64,000 nt of DNA from Paenibacillus pini JCM 16418 (GTDB lineage: Bacteria; Bacillota; Bacilli; Paenibacillales; Paenibacillaceae). Position 1 is the first letter of the stretch. Every line of letters starts with the position of its first letter. Made by a program: the position numbers and the translations under genes. A model generated the notes under the pieces. That model was not told where the DNA came from and did no database searches. It saw nothing but the letters and a program-made list of their open reading frames with translations. The DNA is taken from positions 1 through 64,000 of the forward strand of contig NZ_BAVZ01000005.1 in NCBI RefSeq assembly GCF_000576305.1, read 5' to 3'. Shown here piece after piece: positions 16,962 to 26,627 of this stretch.

Positions 16962-17999
16962 ATGTCACAAGCGTACCTATCGATCAAAGGTATTAACAAG
17001 ACGTTCGGCCGCTTTCAGGCACTTCGCAATATAGACCTCGATATTGATAAAAATGAATTTGTTTGCTTACTCGGCCCAAGTGGTTGCGGCAAGACGACGC
17101 TATTGCGAATCATAGCTGGACTAGAAACGCCAACGAGCGGCAGCATTACTGTTGGTGGCCGAGATATTACATTACTTCCTCCTGCTAAACGAAACTTTGG
17201 CATGGTATTTCAATCCTACGCCCTATTCCCTAATCTTACAGCTTATCAAAATGTGGCGTACGGCCTGCATGGCCGCAAACTCTCGCGCAAAGAAGTTGAT
17301 AAGAAGGTCTGCGAGGTACTCGAACTAGTTGATCTTCTTCATCTGCGTAATCAGTATCCTGCCCAGCTCTCAGGAGGCCAGCAGCAACGGATTGCTCTAG
17401 CAAGGGCGATTGTGCTCTCACCAGATTTCCTACTATTAGATGAACCCCTATCTGCACTAGATGCCAAGGTACGAGTGAAGCTACGCCAAGATATCCGTGA
17501 ATTGCAGGAACGTATCGGCATTACGACGATCATGGTAACACATGATCAGGAAGAGGCCTTGACCATGGCGGATCGAATTGTGGTTATGCAGGATGCTAAG
17601 GTTATGCAGATTGGTTCACCACAGGAAGTATATGAGCAGCCCAAATCGCCATTTGTTGCTGATTTTATCGGAGCAATTAATTTTATTCCCGGAGAAAATA
17701 GTGCGCCGGAACAAGCTGAATGTTCACAGTTAGCCTTAAGACCAGAGCATATTCGAATTGCTCCCCAAGGGGAAGGAATACGGAGTATTGTCCGTAGCAT
17801 TGAGTTCCGTGGCCCCTTTTACCGGCTATCTTTATTGTTACAGGATGAATGGGGCAGACATACAGAGCAACGGATTACAGTGGATGTGTCCGCACATATA
17901 TCCAGTCACTTGAACTTGGATAAGGATTCCGTTGTGTGGCTAGAATTACCACCTGAGAAGCTCATTTCCTTCAGGGAGCCTGAAGTGGTCAAGGTATAA
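16962..17999 (+). CDS. ABC transporter ATP-binding protein (phosphonate importer)
   Basis: 345 residues: Walker [11 protein letters not shown]-loop, signature LSGGQQQR, Walker [13 protein letters not shown]-loop VTHDQEEA, then a C-terminal TOBE-like regulatory domain (about 270-345) as in PotA/FbpC/PhnT-type ATPases. ATG 16962 was chosen for its GAGGGAGG site; ATG 16902 lacks one and would add 20 unrelated residues. It powers the fused permease encoded next. Confidence 0.9.
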   Translation: MSQAYLSIKGINKTFGRFQALRNIDLDIDKNEFVCLLGPSGCGKTTLLRIIAGLETPTSGSITVGGRDITLLPPAKRNFGMVFQSYALFPNLTAYQNVAYGLHGRKLSRKEVDKKVCEVLELVDLLHLRNQYPAQLSGGQQQRIALARAIVLSPDFLLLDEPLSALDAKVRVKLRQDIRELQERIGITTIMVTHDQEEALTMADRIVVMQDAKVMQIGSPQEVYEQPKSPFVADFIGAINFIPGENSAPEQAECSQLALRPEHIRIAPQGEGIRSIVRSIEFRGPFYRLSLLLQDEWGRHTEQRITVDVSAHISSHLNLDKDSVVWLELPPEKLISFREPEVVKV

Positions 18000-18062
18000 A
18001 GCAATCTGTAGAGGAGTACGGTAGATGATTCTCTTACGAAAAATGCGGCGTAAGCAAGCGGA

Positions 18063-19733
18063 ATGGAGCTTCTCCAGCGCCTACTAGTTATGCTGACGGT
18101 GCTAAGTCTGTTGATCGCCATTCTGATCCCGCTATGGTCGCTGCTAAGCAAAGCTTTTCTCGACAATAAAGGTAGCTATATCGGATTTGCTAATTTCCTA
18201 ACGTATTTTGGCACACCTGCGTTAACCCGCTCGATTTCACATACGCTATTCATTTCCATTGTGTCTACGCTAATCGCGGTCACCCTTGCTTTCGGATATG
18301 CGTATGGAGTGAACCGTTCTCAAATACGTGGTAAAGCGTTCTTCAATGCGATAGCGATGCTTCCGTTGTTCGCTCCAACCATGATGCATGGGATTTCATT
18401 AACGTACTTATTCGGTAATCAGGGATTGATTACGACAGGGTTCTTCGGTCATTTACCTTTCTCGGTAGACATTCATCTTTATGGACCTGTAGGTATTATC
18501 ATTTCTGAAATTATTTATATTTTCCCGCAAGCCTACTTAATCTTCATTACCGCCCTAACAGTGACAGACTTTCGCCTCTATGAGGCATCAGAAAGTCTCG
18601 GCGCAGGCAAGATACGCAGATTCCTAACCATCACATTACCCTCGATTAAATATGGCCTTATCAGCGCGATTTTTGTCTGCTTTACAGCAAGTTTCACCGA
18701 TTTCGGAGCGCCGCAGGCGGTTGGGGGGCAGTACAATGTGCTGGCGACGGACATCTATAAGCAGGTCATTGGTCAGCAAAATATGTCCATGGGCGCAGTG
18801 GTCGGAATCATCCTGACCATCCCAGCATTTATAGCCTTCGCCGCCGACCGATTCGTGGAACGGAAGCAGCGTTCCATTCTCTCTGCCAAATCGACTCCGT
18901 ACCGGATCGGACAGGGAAAATGGAGGGATCGGTCGTTCACCGTCTTCTGCTGGGTCATTGCGCTAGCGATTCTAACGCCGCTCGTAACTACATTATACGC
19001 GTCACTCATTCAGGTCTGGCCTTATAAGCTGAACTTTACGCTAGCTCATTTTGATTTCTCCCATGTGGCTGCCGGAGGTTTGTCTCCATTCTGGAATAGC
19101 TTAGAGGTATCCGTACTAACCTCTGTCATTGGAACGCTAGCTGCCTTCATCTTTGCTTATTTTATTGAAAAAACAAGATATTTAAAGGGACTACGCCAAT
19201 TTGGGTATTTCCTATCCATCTTACCGCTTGCTTTGCCAGGCATGGTTGTTGGGCTTGCCTTTATTTTTTTCTTTAATAACCCCAATAATCCTCTGAATGG
19301 GATATACGGTACGCTCTGGATTATTGTGCTGGCGAATATTGTCCATTTCTACTCCGTGCCATTTATTACGGCTACCACATCGCTCAAAAAGCTCGATCGT
19401 GAGTTCGAGCTGGTCTCGGAGTCGATGCGCGTACCCTTTTATAAAACATTCTTTAGGGTTACTGTGCCCATGTCTTTACCTGCCATTATCGAAATCGCCG
19501 TGTATCTATTCGTGAACTCCATGGTGACGGTATCAGCAATTGTGTTCTTACGTCCTGCAGATTTCAATCTGGCTTCTGTATCGATTGTCAATATGGATGA
19601 TGCAGGAGATACGGCAGCAGCGGCGGCGATGGCATCCCTTATTGTGGTGACGAACGTGGCAGTGCGCGGCATATACCAATGGTTTGTACGTAAGGTGAGA
19701 AGACGTACGGAAGCATGGCAAACACATCAATAA
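18063..19733 (+). CDS. Fused two-domain ABC permease (phosphonate importer), possible 5' frameshift
   Basis: 556 residues holding two copies of the binding-protein-dependent permease domain in one chain. EAA loops lie near EASESLGAGKIRRFLTITLP and in the second half near SESMRVPFYKTFFRVTVP. About 12 membrane spans, like FbpB or PhnU-V fusions. The ATG at 18063 has no ribosome site. A much better start, ATG 18025 eight nt after GAGGAG, opens a frame reading MILLRKMRRKQAEWS that stops at once. Adding one base near 18076 would join it smoothly to LLQRLLVMLTV. The true gene probably begins at 18025. Confidence 0.85.
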   Translation: MELLQRLLVMLTVLSLLIAILIPLWSLLSKAFLDNKGSYIGFANFLTYFGTPALTRSISHTLFISIVSTLIAVTLAFGYAYGVNRSQIRGKAFFNAIAMLPLFAPTMMHGISLTYLFGNQGLITTGFFGHLPFSVDIHLYGPVGIIISEIIYIFPQAYLIFITALTVTDFRLYEASESLGAGKIRRFLTITLPSIKYGLISAIFVCFTASFTDFGAPQAVGGQYNVLATDIYKQVIGQQNMSMGAVVGIILTIPAFIAFAADRFVERKQRSILSAKSTPYRIGQGKWRDRSFTVFCWVIALAILTPLVTTLYASLIQVWPYKLNFTLAHFDFSHVAAGGLSPFWNSLEVSVLTSVIGTLAAFIFAYFIEKTRYLKGLRQFGYFLSILPLALPGMVVGLAFIFFFNNPNNPLNGIYGTLWIIVLANIVHFYSVPFITATTSLKKLDREFELVSESMRVPFYKTFFRVTVPMSLPAIIEIAVYLFVNSMVTVSAIVFLRPADFNLASVSIVNMDDAGDTAAAAAMASLIVVTNVAVRGIYQWFVRKVRRRTEAWQTHQ

Positions 19734-19778
19734 CCAAATGATTTCACTTAGATTGCTACTTAGACGGAGGCTTAAAGA

Positions 19779-20564
19779 ATGTCACTCATTGGTGAAGAAC
19801 GCAAAGAAACGATATTAAATCTACTTAATTTGGAAGGAAAGGTTAAGACATTTGATCTTGTAGAGAAGCTCAAGGTTTCATCTGAGACGATCCGAAGATA
19901 CCTAGAGGAACTCGAGAATGAGAACAAGCTGAAACGAGTATATGGCGGTGCAGTTAAGCTCAATATTGACCGTGAGGAGCTATCGTATTTTAAAAGAGAA
20001 GTGCTGCACGCAGATGAGAAAAGACGCATTGGGCGGGCGGCCGCCTCGTTAGTTGAGGATGACGATGTGATTTTCATAGACGATGGCACGACAACACTTC
20101 AGGTCATTGATTATTTACAGAGTAAAAAAAATATAACCGTACTAACGACCATGGTCGCCGCGCTGCACAGACTGATTGATTATAAAAATAAAGGTTTGTT
20201 CTCTGGGGAGATTTATTTTATCGGAGGATGGGTGGATGCAGTGCAGTCACGGGTTTCTGGCAGCATAGCCGAAGAAATGGTCTCTCGGTTTCACCCGGAT
20301 AAGGCATTTGTTTCAATCGACGGGATGATGATGAACCATGGGATTACAGGATTTCATGCAGAGCGCGGACAATTGGTGCGAAAGGTCATTGAACGTTCTA
20401 AACAAAGTATTGTGCTGTCAGATCATTCGAAATTTGGTCAAGTTCAGTTCTATAAGATTGCTGATATGAAGGAAATGGATTACATCATTACGGATGTTGC
20501 CGCACCTAAAGATTGGTTGAAATATTTAGCTGATAATGATGTGCAGTGGATTGAAGCAGAATGA
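19779..20564 (+). CDS. DeoR-family transcriptional regulator
   Basis: 261 residues: N-terminal winged HTH (residues 5-58, TFDLVEKLKVSSETIRRYLEEL) and a DeoR C-terminal sensor domain (about 75-235) with the phosphosugar-binding pattern DDGTTTLQ. Such regulators answer phosphorylated sugars, which suits a pathway that makes ribose phosphates from phosphonates. It sits between the importer and phnG, and its 3' end is followed by phnG 35 nt on. Probably the local repressor of the C-P lyase genes (inference). Confidence 0.88.
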   Translation: MSLIGEERKETILNLLNLEGKVKTFDLVEKLKVSSETIRRYLEELENENKLKRVYGGAVKLNIDREELSYFKREVLHADEKRRIGRAAASLVEDDDVIFIDDGTTTLQVIDYLQSKKNITVLTTMVAALHRLIDYKNKGLFSGEIYFIGGWVDAVQSRVSGSIAEEMVSRFHPDKAFVSIDGMMMNHGITGFHAERGQLVRKVIERSKQSIVLSDHSKFGQVQFYKIADMKEMDYIITDVAAPKDWLKYLADNDVQWIEAE

Positions 20565-20598
20565 TCAGGAAGTGAGTGGAAAAGGAGATGACTTCATC

Positions 20599-21039
20599 GT
20601 GGTTGATGTTAAAGCGTGTACACAGATTTTATCCGGAATCCCTATGGAGCTGCTTACCAGTTGGAAGAAATCAATAGAATGCATTGGTGAGATTGAGGTT
20701 ATTCATACGCCTAATATGGGGCTTGTCATGATGAGGGCAGAGGAATCGGTAGCGCGGGACTTGTTTAATGTTGGAGAAATCCTGATATCAGATGCGACGG
20801 TTTCGGTGGATGGGGTCATGGGCTATGGCATCACCATGGGTAACAGCCCGGATAAAGCTTATGCACTTGCGTTAATCGATGCTGTGTTCCATGCAGATGA
20901 AGCAAAGTGGGGGTCTGTGAAAAGGAATCTAGCGGACTGGCTTACAGAGCAGGGACAGGAGCAGAAGATCGCTGCTCAGAAGCGATTCTCCTTAACACGT
21001 CGAACGTTGGTTGACTTTGAAGTCATGGATGATGATTAA
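20599..21039 (+). CDS. phnG: C-P lyase subunit PhnG
   Basis: 146 residues from GTG 20599, preceded by AAAGGAG. An upstream start at 20536 would overlap the DeoR gene and add residues absent from the family. It shows the PhnG pattern: MGLVMMRAEESVARDLFNVGEILISDATVSVDGVMGYG, then a DKAYALALIDAVFH helix and the C-terminal TRRTLVDFEVM. PhnG pairs with PhnI, PhnH and PhnJ in the core complex that converts phosphonates to methane or alkanes plus ribose phosphates. Confidence 0.92.
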   Translation: MVDVKACTQILSGIPMELLTSWKKSIECIGEIEVIHTPNMGLVMMRAEESVARDLFNVGEILISDATVSVDGVMGYGITMGNSPDKAYALALIDAVFHADEAKWGSVKRNLADWLTEQGQEQKIAAQKRFSLTRRTLVDFEVMDDD

Positions 21040-21104
21040 GTTTTAGTTTTAGTTCAGTGAGCTTAGTGAGTTCAAGGAGCATGTTAAATCAGGAGGGATT
21101 ACTC

Positions 21105-21782
21105 GTGAATGCAGGGATGATCGATAAAGTGCATTATACACAGAACATCTTCAGATTATTAATGGATGCGATGGCTCGTCCGGGCAGTATTGTCCAGCTT
21201 GAACCTTATGCCTATAAGCCTAAAGAGATAGATTATCCTTTCCGTCATTTCATTGGAGTCGGCCTGACGCTCCTTGATCAGGAGGTTAGTTTCCATGTTC
21301 ATGGAGCTAATGGAGAAAACGGTACAGTTCGGGAAGATTCGCTGACGTTGGTTCAGGATTTACAGCTGCTGACTAGGTCTCGAACCAGAGGCATTGAGTT
21401 TGCTGATTATGTGTTTGTACCCAGCGGCGGAGAGCCGAATATCGACCTGTGTCAAAGGGGAGAGCTCCAGAACCCTGATCAGAGTGCGACGATTGTGTAT
21501 GAGCTTGAAGAGATTACTATAGGTGAACGTGACAGCGTTAATATGGCGCAAGTGGATGAATCCGTTCATTCGGTGCACCACCGGATTCAACTTAGTTTAC
21601 AAGGGCCGGGCATTCTTGGGGAACGAATGATACAGCTTCATGGACTACATGAATCCCTTTTACCGAAATGGCAGGCATGTAATCATGAATTTCCACTCGG
21701 ACTTGATTTCATATTTGTGGATCGTCAGGGGCGGGCCTGTTGTATACCGCGCAGCTCTTTATTCCAGTGGGAGGTGCTGTAG
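21105..21782 (+). CDS. phnH: C-P lyase subunit PhnH
   Basis: 225 residues from GTG 21105 (GGAGGG with 7-nt spacing); the longer frame from 21057 has no ribosome site. It contains the PhnH N-terminus (IFRLLMDAMARPGSIVQL) and the late motif GPGI..; the C-terminus FPLGLDFIFVDRQGRACCIPRSS is typical. PhnH is a structural subunit of the PhnGHIJ core. The stop codon directly abuts the ATG of phnI. Confidence 0.92.
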   Translation: MNAGMIDKVHYTQNIFRLLMDAMARPGSIVQLEPYAYKPKEIDYPFRHFIGVGLTLLDQEVSFHVHGANGENGTVREDSLTLVQDLQLLTRSRTRGIEFADYVFVPSGGEPNIDLCQRGELQNPDQSATIVYELEEITIGERDSVNMAQVDESVHSVHHRIQLSLQGPGILGERMIQLHGLHESLLPKWQACNHEFPLGLDFIFVDRQGRACCIPRSSLFQWEVL

Positions 21783-22952
21783 ATGGCTTACGTTGCTGTA
21801 ACCGGAGGCCGAGAAGCCATTAAAGAAGCAGAAAAGCTACTGAAATATTATCGTTGTCATGCCGAAGGACTTCCAATCGAGGTCGGACAAATCATGCAGC
21901 AAATGCGGCTTGCCGTCGACAAGATTATGGGTGAAGGATCGCTGTATGACCCGCTTCTAGCTGCGCTAGCACTTAAGCAAGCCGAAGGCGATGCAATTGA
22001 AGCATCCTTCCTGGTTCGTGCGTTCCGCTCAACACTGCCAAGAACCATGTATTCATTGCCGATTGACACTACTGGCATGGAAATCATTCGGCGTGTGTCA
22101 GCAACGTTTAAGGAGATTCCGGGCGGTCAGTATCTAGGTCCGACAAGGGATTATACGAAGCGACTGCTAAATATGGAGCTGCTAGAAGAAAGTGATGAAC
22201 ATATCCGCGACTTTATGGATACATTCATGACTGAATGTATAGAGCATAGCGAATGTGATGAGTTGCAGGAAGTTCCCTCGTTTCCACGTGTCATTGATCT
22301 ACTTCGCAGCGAAGGCTTGATTGCTGGAGTATGCAGTGTGGAACCAGAGCGTCATGAACATGATGAGGTGGATGACATCACACGCACGGCCATGAGCTTC
22401 CCCGCTTCGCGTGCAGTTAGGCTTCAGTCGATGGCTCGCGGAGAGACCGGTGCACTCTTGGCCTTCGCCTATTCAAGTGCTAGGGGATATGGCGATGTCC
22501 ATCCAACGATAGGAGAGCTTCGTGTGGGGGACGTTCCTGTGATGATTCCACATCCGCTGCATGCAGGCGAAGAAATTTGCATTGGACGGGTAAGAGTATC
22601 CGAAGCTGAAATTGTAGTGCGTGAGGACGGCGGCGATGAAGGCCGTAATAGTGGGACAGATAAAGAGCCAGCAAAGTTCGGGATTGGTTATGGCCTCTGT
22701 TTCGGACATAACGAAGATAAAGTAATTGGCATGGGAATTCTGGATCGTTCCATGAAATCTCATGGGGCTGCTACACCGGCCGAAGATGAGGAGTTTGTAC
22801 TCTATCACATTGATGGGATTGAATCATCTGGCTTCATCTCCCACTTCAAGTTACCCCATTACGTGGATTTCCAGGCTGAATTACAGCGTATTCGATCGAT
22901 TCATGAGAGAGACAGAGAAGCAGAACCGAAGCGGGAGGAAGTCAAACAATGA
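21783..22952 (+). CDS. phnI: C-P lyase subunit PhnI
   Basis: 389 residues with the PhnI start MAYVAVTGGREAIKEAEKLL and the SVLR-like ARGETGALLAFAYSSARGYGDVHPTIGELR block. With PhnG/H/L it acts as a nucleosidase displacing adenine of ATP by the phosphonate to give ribose-1-phosphonate triphosphate. The ATG immediately follows the phnH stop and uses GGGAGG inside phnH. It overlaps phnJ by 4 nt (ATGA). Confidence 0.94.
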   Translation: MAYVAVTGGREAIKEAEKLLKYYRCHAEGLPIEVGQIMQQMRLAVDKIMGEGSLYDPLLAALALKQAEGDAIEASFLVRAFRSTLPRTMYSLPIDTTGMEIIRRVSATFKEIPGGQYLGPTRDYTKRLLNMELLEESDEHIRDFMDTFMTECIEHSECDELQEVPSFPRVIDLLRSEGLIAGVCSVEPERHEHDEVDDITRTAMSFPASRAVRLQSMARGETGALLAFAYSSARGYGDVHPTIGELRVGDVPVMIPHPLHAGEEICIGRVRVSEAEIVVREDGGDEGRNSGTDKEPAKFGIGYGLCFGHNEDKVIGMGILDRSMKSHGAATPAEDEEFVLYHIDGIESSGFISHFKLPHYVDFQAELQRIRSIHERDREAEPKREEVKQ

Positions 22953-23815
22953 GCGCATACAATTACGCTTTTCTGGATGAGAACACGAAAAAGGAAATTC
23001 GCCGCAAAACGCTAAAAGCGATCGCCATTCCTGGTTATCAGGTACCATTTGGTTCACGTGAAATGCCCATTGCTCGCGGCTGGGGTACCGGAGGACTTCA
23101 AGTCACGCTCTCTGTTATTGGCAAGCAGGATATCCTTAAGGTCATTGACCAAGGTAACGATGATAGTGTAAATGCCTGCAATCTACGTGATTTAATCTCT
23201 AGCACATCTGAGGTTGCTACGACAACAGATACGCTCGAAGCGACAATCATTCAGACCCGCCACCGGATTCCAGAAGAGAAAATGCAGGCACATCAAATTC
23301 TTGTATTTCAAGTCCCGATGCCTGAGGTACTGCGGACGGTTGAACCAAGTGAGCAGGAGACACGCCGTATGCATGGCGAACGGGACTACAGTCGATTATG
23401 GGTTCAGCTCTACGAAGATATCGTCCAGCATGGTGAGATTCGAATTTCTTACGATTATCCCGTGCTCGTTAACGGTCATTATATTTGCGACCCTTCACCA
23501 ATCCCCCGTTTTGATGTACCTAAGCTGCATCAGGCAGAGACTTTATTCCTTTTCGGTGCAGGGCGGGAAAAGCGGATTTATGCGATCCCACCACATACGG
23601 ATGTCGTTCCACTTCAGTTTGAAGACTATCCATTTACAGTCGAAAGCTATGATCAGGGCTGTGAGAAATGCGGTTGTACGACGAGCTATCTAGAAGAATC
23701 ATTTGACCGCGTGGATGGAGCAAGGCATTACTATTGCTCAGATACAAGCTTTTGCGGGAAGAAGCAGGTAGAGCAGGGCGAGCTTGTCCAGATGGGAGCG
23801 AACTGGCATGGATGA
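22949..23815 (+). CDS. phnJ: C-P lyase PhnJ (radical SAM-type carbon-phosphorus lyase)
   Basis: 288 residues. This is the catalytic subunit that cleaves the C-P bond of ribose-1-phosphonate 5-phosphate. The Fe-S ligand spacing is conserved: Cys238, Cys241 and Cys263, with Cys269 as the thiyl-radical cysteine and Gly29 (IPGYQVPF) at the glycyl-radical position, matching E. coli Cys241/244/266/272 and Gly32. All key residues are present. Translationally coupled to phnI (4-nt overlap) and overlapped by phnK. Confidence 0.95.
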   Translation: MSAYNYAFLDENTKKEIRRKTLKAIAIPGYQVPFGSREMPIARGWGTGGLQVTLSVIGKQDILKVIDQGNDDSVNACNLRDLISSTSEVATTTDTLEATIIQTRHRIPEEKMQAHQILVFQVPMPEVLRTVEPSEQETRRMHGERDYSRLWVQLYEDIVQHGEIRISYDYPVLVNGHYICDPSPIPRFDVPKLHQAETLFLFGAGREKRIYAIPPHTDVVPLQFEDYPFTVESYDQGCEKCGCTTSYLEESFDRVDGARHYYCSDTSFCGKKQVEQGELVQMGANWHG

Positions 23816-24641
23816 AATGTTGAGCGTCAGACAATTGATGAAGACGTATGGCAAGGGCTGTCCAGCTTGTCTGGATTTGACTGGGCCTGACCATGGACGT
23901 AATATGTGTCCGGTTTGCGGCACGATTGTCGCGTGCGCTGATGTTTCACTGGATGTATATCCAGGAGAAGTGCTTGGCATCGTGGGCGAGAGCGGTTCGG
24001 GTAAGAGTACACTCGTAAAGACACTGTATTTTGATGAAGAGCCAACCGCAGGCGAATTTTATCTTCGTTCCTATGAAGATGGCGTGCCTAACCTCTATGA
24101 TCTCAGCAGTCGTAAAAAAAGATGGGTTCGTAACCATCAGATGGGCATGGTCTACCAGAATCCTCATCTGGGGCTAAGGCTGGATCACTCTGCCGGTGGC
24201 AATATTGCTGAGAAGCTACTCATGGCTGGAAACTATCATGTCGGCAGTATTCGTGAGAGAGCGGTACAGCTACTAGAGAAAACAGATATCCCGATTACTC
24301 GAATGGATGATCTTCCCCGATATTTCAGTGGCGGTATGCAGCAGCGCGTGCAAATTTCGAAGGCGATGGCGAACAATCCCCCGCTTCTTTTACTAGATGA
24401 AGTAACAACGGGCCTAGACGTATCCGTTCAGGCGAATGTACTCGATCTGATTCGCGAGATTCAGCGCGAGCTTGGCGTGAGTATGATTGTGGTCTCTCAT
24501 GACTTCTCCGTCATCCGAATGCTGACGAACCGAACGATTGTCATGAAGAATGGACGCATTGTAGAACAAGGTCTGACCGATCAAATCATGGAGGATCCAC
24601 AGCATGCATACACGCAGCTGTTAATTAACTCCCTACTCTAA
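23808..24641 (+). CDS. phnK: C-P lyase ATPase PhnK with a cysteine-rich insert
   Basis: 277 residues from ATG 23808, overlapping the phnJ end; GGGAG lies about 10 nt upstream. ABC-type ATPase: Walker A GESGSGKST, signature FSGGMQQR, Walker B LLLLDEVTTGLD. PhnK docks on PhnJ in the core complex. Between the first strand and Walker A lies an insert with Cys18-x2-Cys21, Cys34-x2-Cys37 and Cys43. E. coli PhnK, as I recall it, lacks this; it looks like a zinc or Fe-S knuckle. Confidence 0.93.
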   Translation: MDEMLSVRQLMKTYGKGCPACLDLTGPDHGRNMCPVCGTIVACADVSLDVYPGEVLGIVGESGSGKSTLVKTLYFDEEPTAGEFYLRSYEDGVPNLYDLSSRKKRWVRNHQMGMVYQNPHLGLRLDHSAGGNIAEKLLMAGNYHVGSIRERAVQLLEKTDIPITRMDDLPRYFSGGMQQRVQISKAMANNPPLLLLDEVTTGLDVSVQANVLDLIREIQRELGVSMIVVSHDFSVIRMLTNRTIVMKNGRIVEQGLTDQIMEDPQHAYTQLLINSLL

Positions 24642-24664
24642 AGAACAGGAGGATGAGAACGAAG

Positions 24665-25375
24665 ATGCCCCTACTCAATATTGAGCAGTTAAATAAATCA
24701 TTTCACCTTCATCAATTTGGCGGTAAACAGATCGTCGGATGCAGCGGCATTAACCTTACCCTGGATCATGGCGAATTTATCGGGATTACAGGGAAGAGCG
24801 GCGCAGGTAAGTCAACGATTCTGAAGTGTATCTACCGTACTTACATTCCAACAAGCGGCAGCATGTATTATGAATCGGATAGCTATGGAACGATTGACTT
24901 GGCCCGTGCAGGTGAGCGTGAAATGATTGAGATACGTCAAAAGGAAATAGGGTATGTGTCGCAGTTTCTGAAGCTGCTGCCGAGGGTGACTGCACAGGAT
25001 GCTGTCATACAGGAGCTAGTCGCAACTGGTTGTCCCAAGGAACGTGCCGAGGGGGAGGCAAGATCCATGTTGAGACATTTTGGATTAGCGGAATCCCTTT
25101 GGGACACGTATCCTAACACGTTTAGTGGCGGAGAGAAGCTACGTCTAAATTTAGCTGCGGCCATGGTGAAGCGGCCGAAATTTCTACTACTCGATGAGCC
25201 AACAGCTTCACTCGATAACGGCTCCAAGGAGGCGGTCAGGGATATGATTCTTGATTTGAAGCGGCAGGGTACGAGTATGATGGGTATTTTTCATGATTTG
25301 GAGTTTATGGAGAAGGTCGTAGATCAGGAGTTCAGTATGCAGAGCGGAAGCATTACAGGGGGGAGAACGGCATGA
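24665..25375 (+). CDS. phnL: C-P lyase ATPase PhnL
   Basis: 236 residues from ATG 24665 (AGGAGG 12 nt upstream). ATG 24653 directly abuts the ribosome site and is less likely. ABC-type ATPase with GKSGAGKST, signature FSGGEKLRLNLA and Walker B FLLLDEPTASLD. It assists the nucleosidase step with PhnI. Overlaps phnM by 4 nt. Confidence 0.92.
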   Translation: MPLLNIEQLNKSFHLHQFGGKQIVGCSGINLTLDHGEFIGITGKSGAGKSTILKCIYRTYIPTSGSMYYESDSYGTIDLARAGEREMIEIRQKEIGYVSQFLKLLPRVTAQDAVIQELVATGCPKERAEGEARSMLRHFGLAESLWDTYPNTFSGGEKLRLNLAAAMVKRPKFLLLDEPTASLDNGSKEAVRDMILDLKRQGTSMMGIFHDLEFMEKVVDQEFSMQSGSITGGRTA

Positions 25376-26583
25376 ATCAACAGATCATCGTCATTGAGAA
25401 TGGGGTTATTGTTTCGCCAGATATGATGCATTTGGGAGATGTTGTGGTTCAGAATGGTAAAATCATTGCCGTACTACCGGCGCGCACAGGAATGCTTATT
25501 GCAGCGAATCAGGCGGGAGTCTCCTGTGAATGTATGGATGCGACTGGACTGTACGTCATGCCTGGCATGATTGAAATGCATAGTGATGCTATTGAGCGGG
25601 AAGTGCAGCCAAGGCCTGGTTCCATTTTTCCACTTGAGATGGCGATGTATGAACTCGAGAAGAAGATGGCTGCTGTAGGAATTACGACGATGTACCATTC
25701 CGTATCCTCTTCTGATGGAACACCCGTCCGTAATGATGAAATCGTTGCCCAAATGATAGAGTATGCCGCTCGCAAACGCTCGGAGCCTTCCATGATTCGT
25801 CATCGCATTCATTTACGTTATGAAGTTACGAATATTAAAGGTTTGGATATGGTGCAAGATATGCTGGATAAGGATCAGATTGACCTGCTTTCCTTCATGG
25901 ATCACACCCCAGGACAAGGGCAGTATGCGAGCAGAGAGACATACAAGGATTACTTGATGGGCTCCGAGCATATGACCGGTGAAAAGGCAGATGAGACGCT
26001 TGATGTACTATCGTCCTTTCAGGATCAAATTGATTGGGAACGTGTTCGGGACGTTATTCAGTACGCTCAGAATAAGGGCGTTATTACCGCTTCACATGAT
26101 GATGATACAGAAGAAAAGGTAGATTTCGTACAAAGCTTGGGGGTTGGGATCAGTGAGTTCCCTGTTTCATTAGAAGCGGCCTGCTATGCTAAAGCTCAAG
26201 GTATGTTTGTGAGTATTGGAGCTCCGAACATTGTACGCGGAGGTTCGCATAACAAGAATATGAGAGCGATGGATGCTGTAAAAGCGGGTGCAGCGGATAT
26301 CATTTGCTCCGATTATCATTTACCTGCACTATTACCTGCTTTGTTCCAAATTTCTGAGGAAGCGGATATTGGGATTCCAGCTGCCATTGCTATGGCTACA
26401 CTGAATCCAGCGAAAGCTCTAGGTATTAGCGACCAATATGGCTCTGTAGAGGTTGGGAAAATCGCAGATCTGCTGCTCGTTGAGTTGCCTAATGGATATC
26501 CATTAGTGCGCGCTACCTTAGTAGGTGGCACCGTTGTATTTCAGTCGAGATTCTTCGCGGAAGAACGTGTAGCCGCCCTTTAA
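25372..26583 (+). CDS. phnM: PhnM, ribose-1-phosphonate triphosphate pyrophosphohydrolase
   Basis: 403-residue amidohydrolase-superfamily enzyme that removes pyrophosphate from alpha-D-ribose 1-phosphonate 5-triphosphate. The metal site starts with EMHSDAIE (about 64-71) instead of the usual HxH, as in known PhnM proteins. HxD-type downstream motifs ASHDDDT and CSDYHLPALLPALF are present. ATGA overlap with phnL. Last clear phn gene, with the PHP phosphodiesterase following 44 nt on. Confidence 0.95.
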   Translation: MNQQIIVIENGVIVSPDMMHLGDVVVQNGKIIAVLPARTGMLIAANQAGVSCECMDATGLYVMPGMIEMHSDAIEREVQPRPGSIFPLEMAMYELEKKMAAVGITTMYHSVSSSDGTPVRNDEIVAQMIEYAARKRSEPSMIRHRIHLRYEVTNIKGLDMVQDMLDKDQIDLLSFMDHTPGQGQYASRETYKDYLMGSEHMTGEKADETLDVLSSFQDQIDWERVRDVIQYAQNKGVITASHDDDTEEKVDFVQSLGVGISEFPVSLEAACYAKAQGMFVSIGAPNIVRGGSHNKNMRAMDAVKAGAADIICSDYHLPALLPALFQISEEADIGIPAAIAMATLNPAKALGISDQYGSVEVGKIADLLLVELPNGYPLVRATLVGGTVVFQSRFFAEERVAAL

Positions 26584-26627
26584 GAATGTAGTAAGGACGA
26601 AATTATAAAATGGAGGAGTGAGAAATC

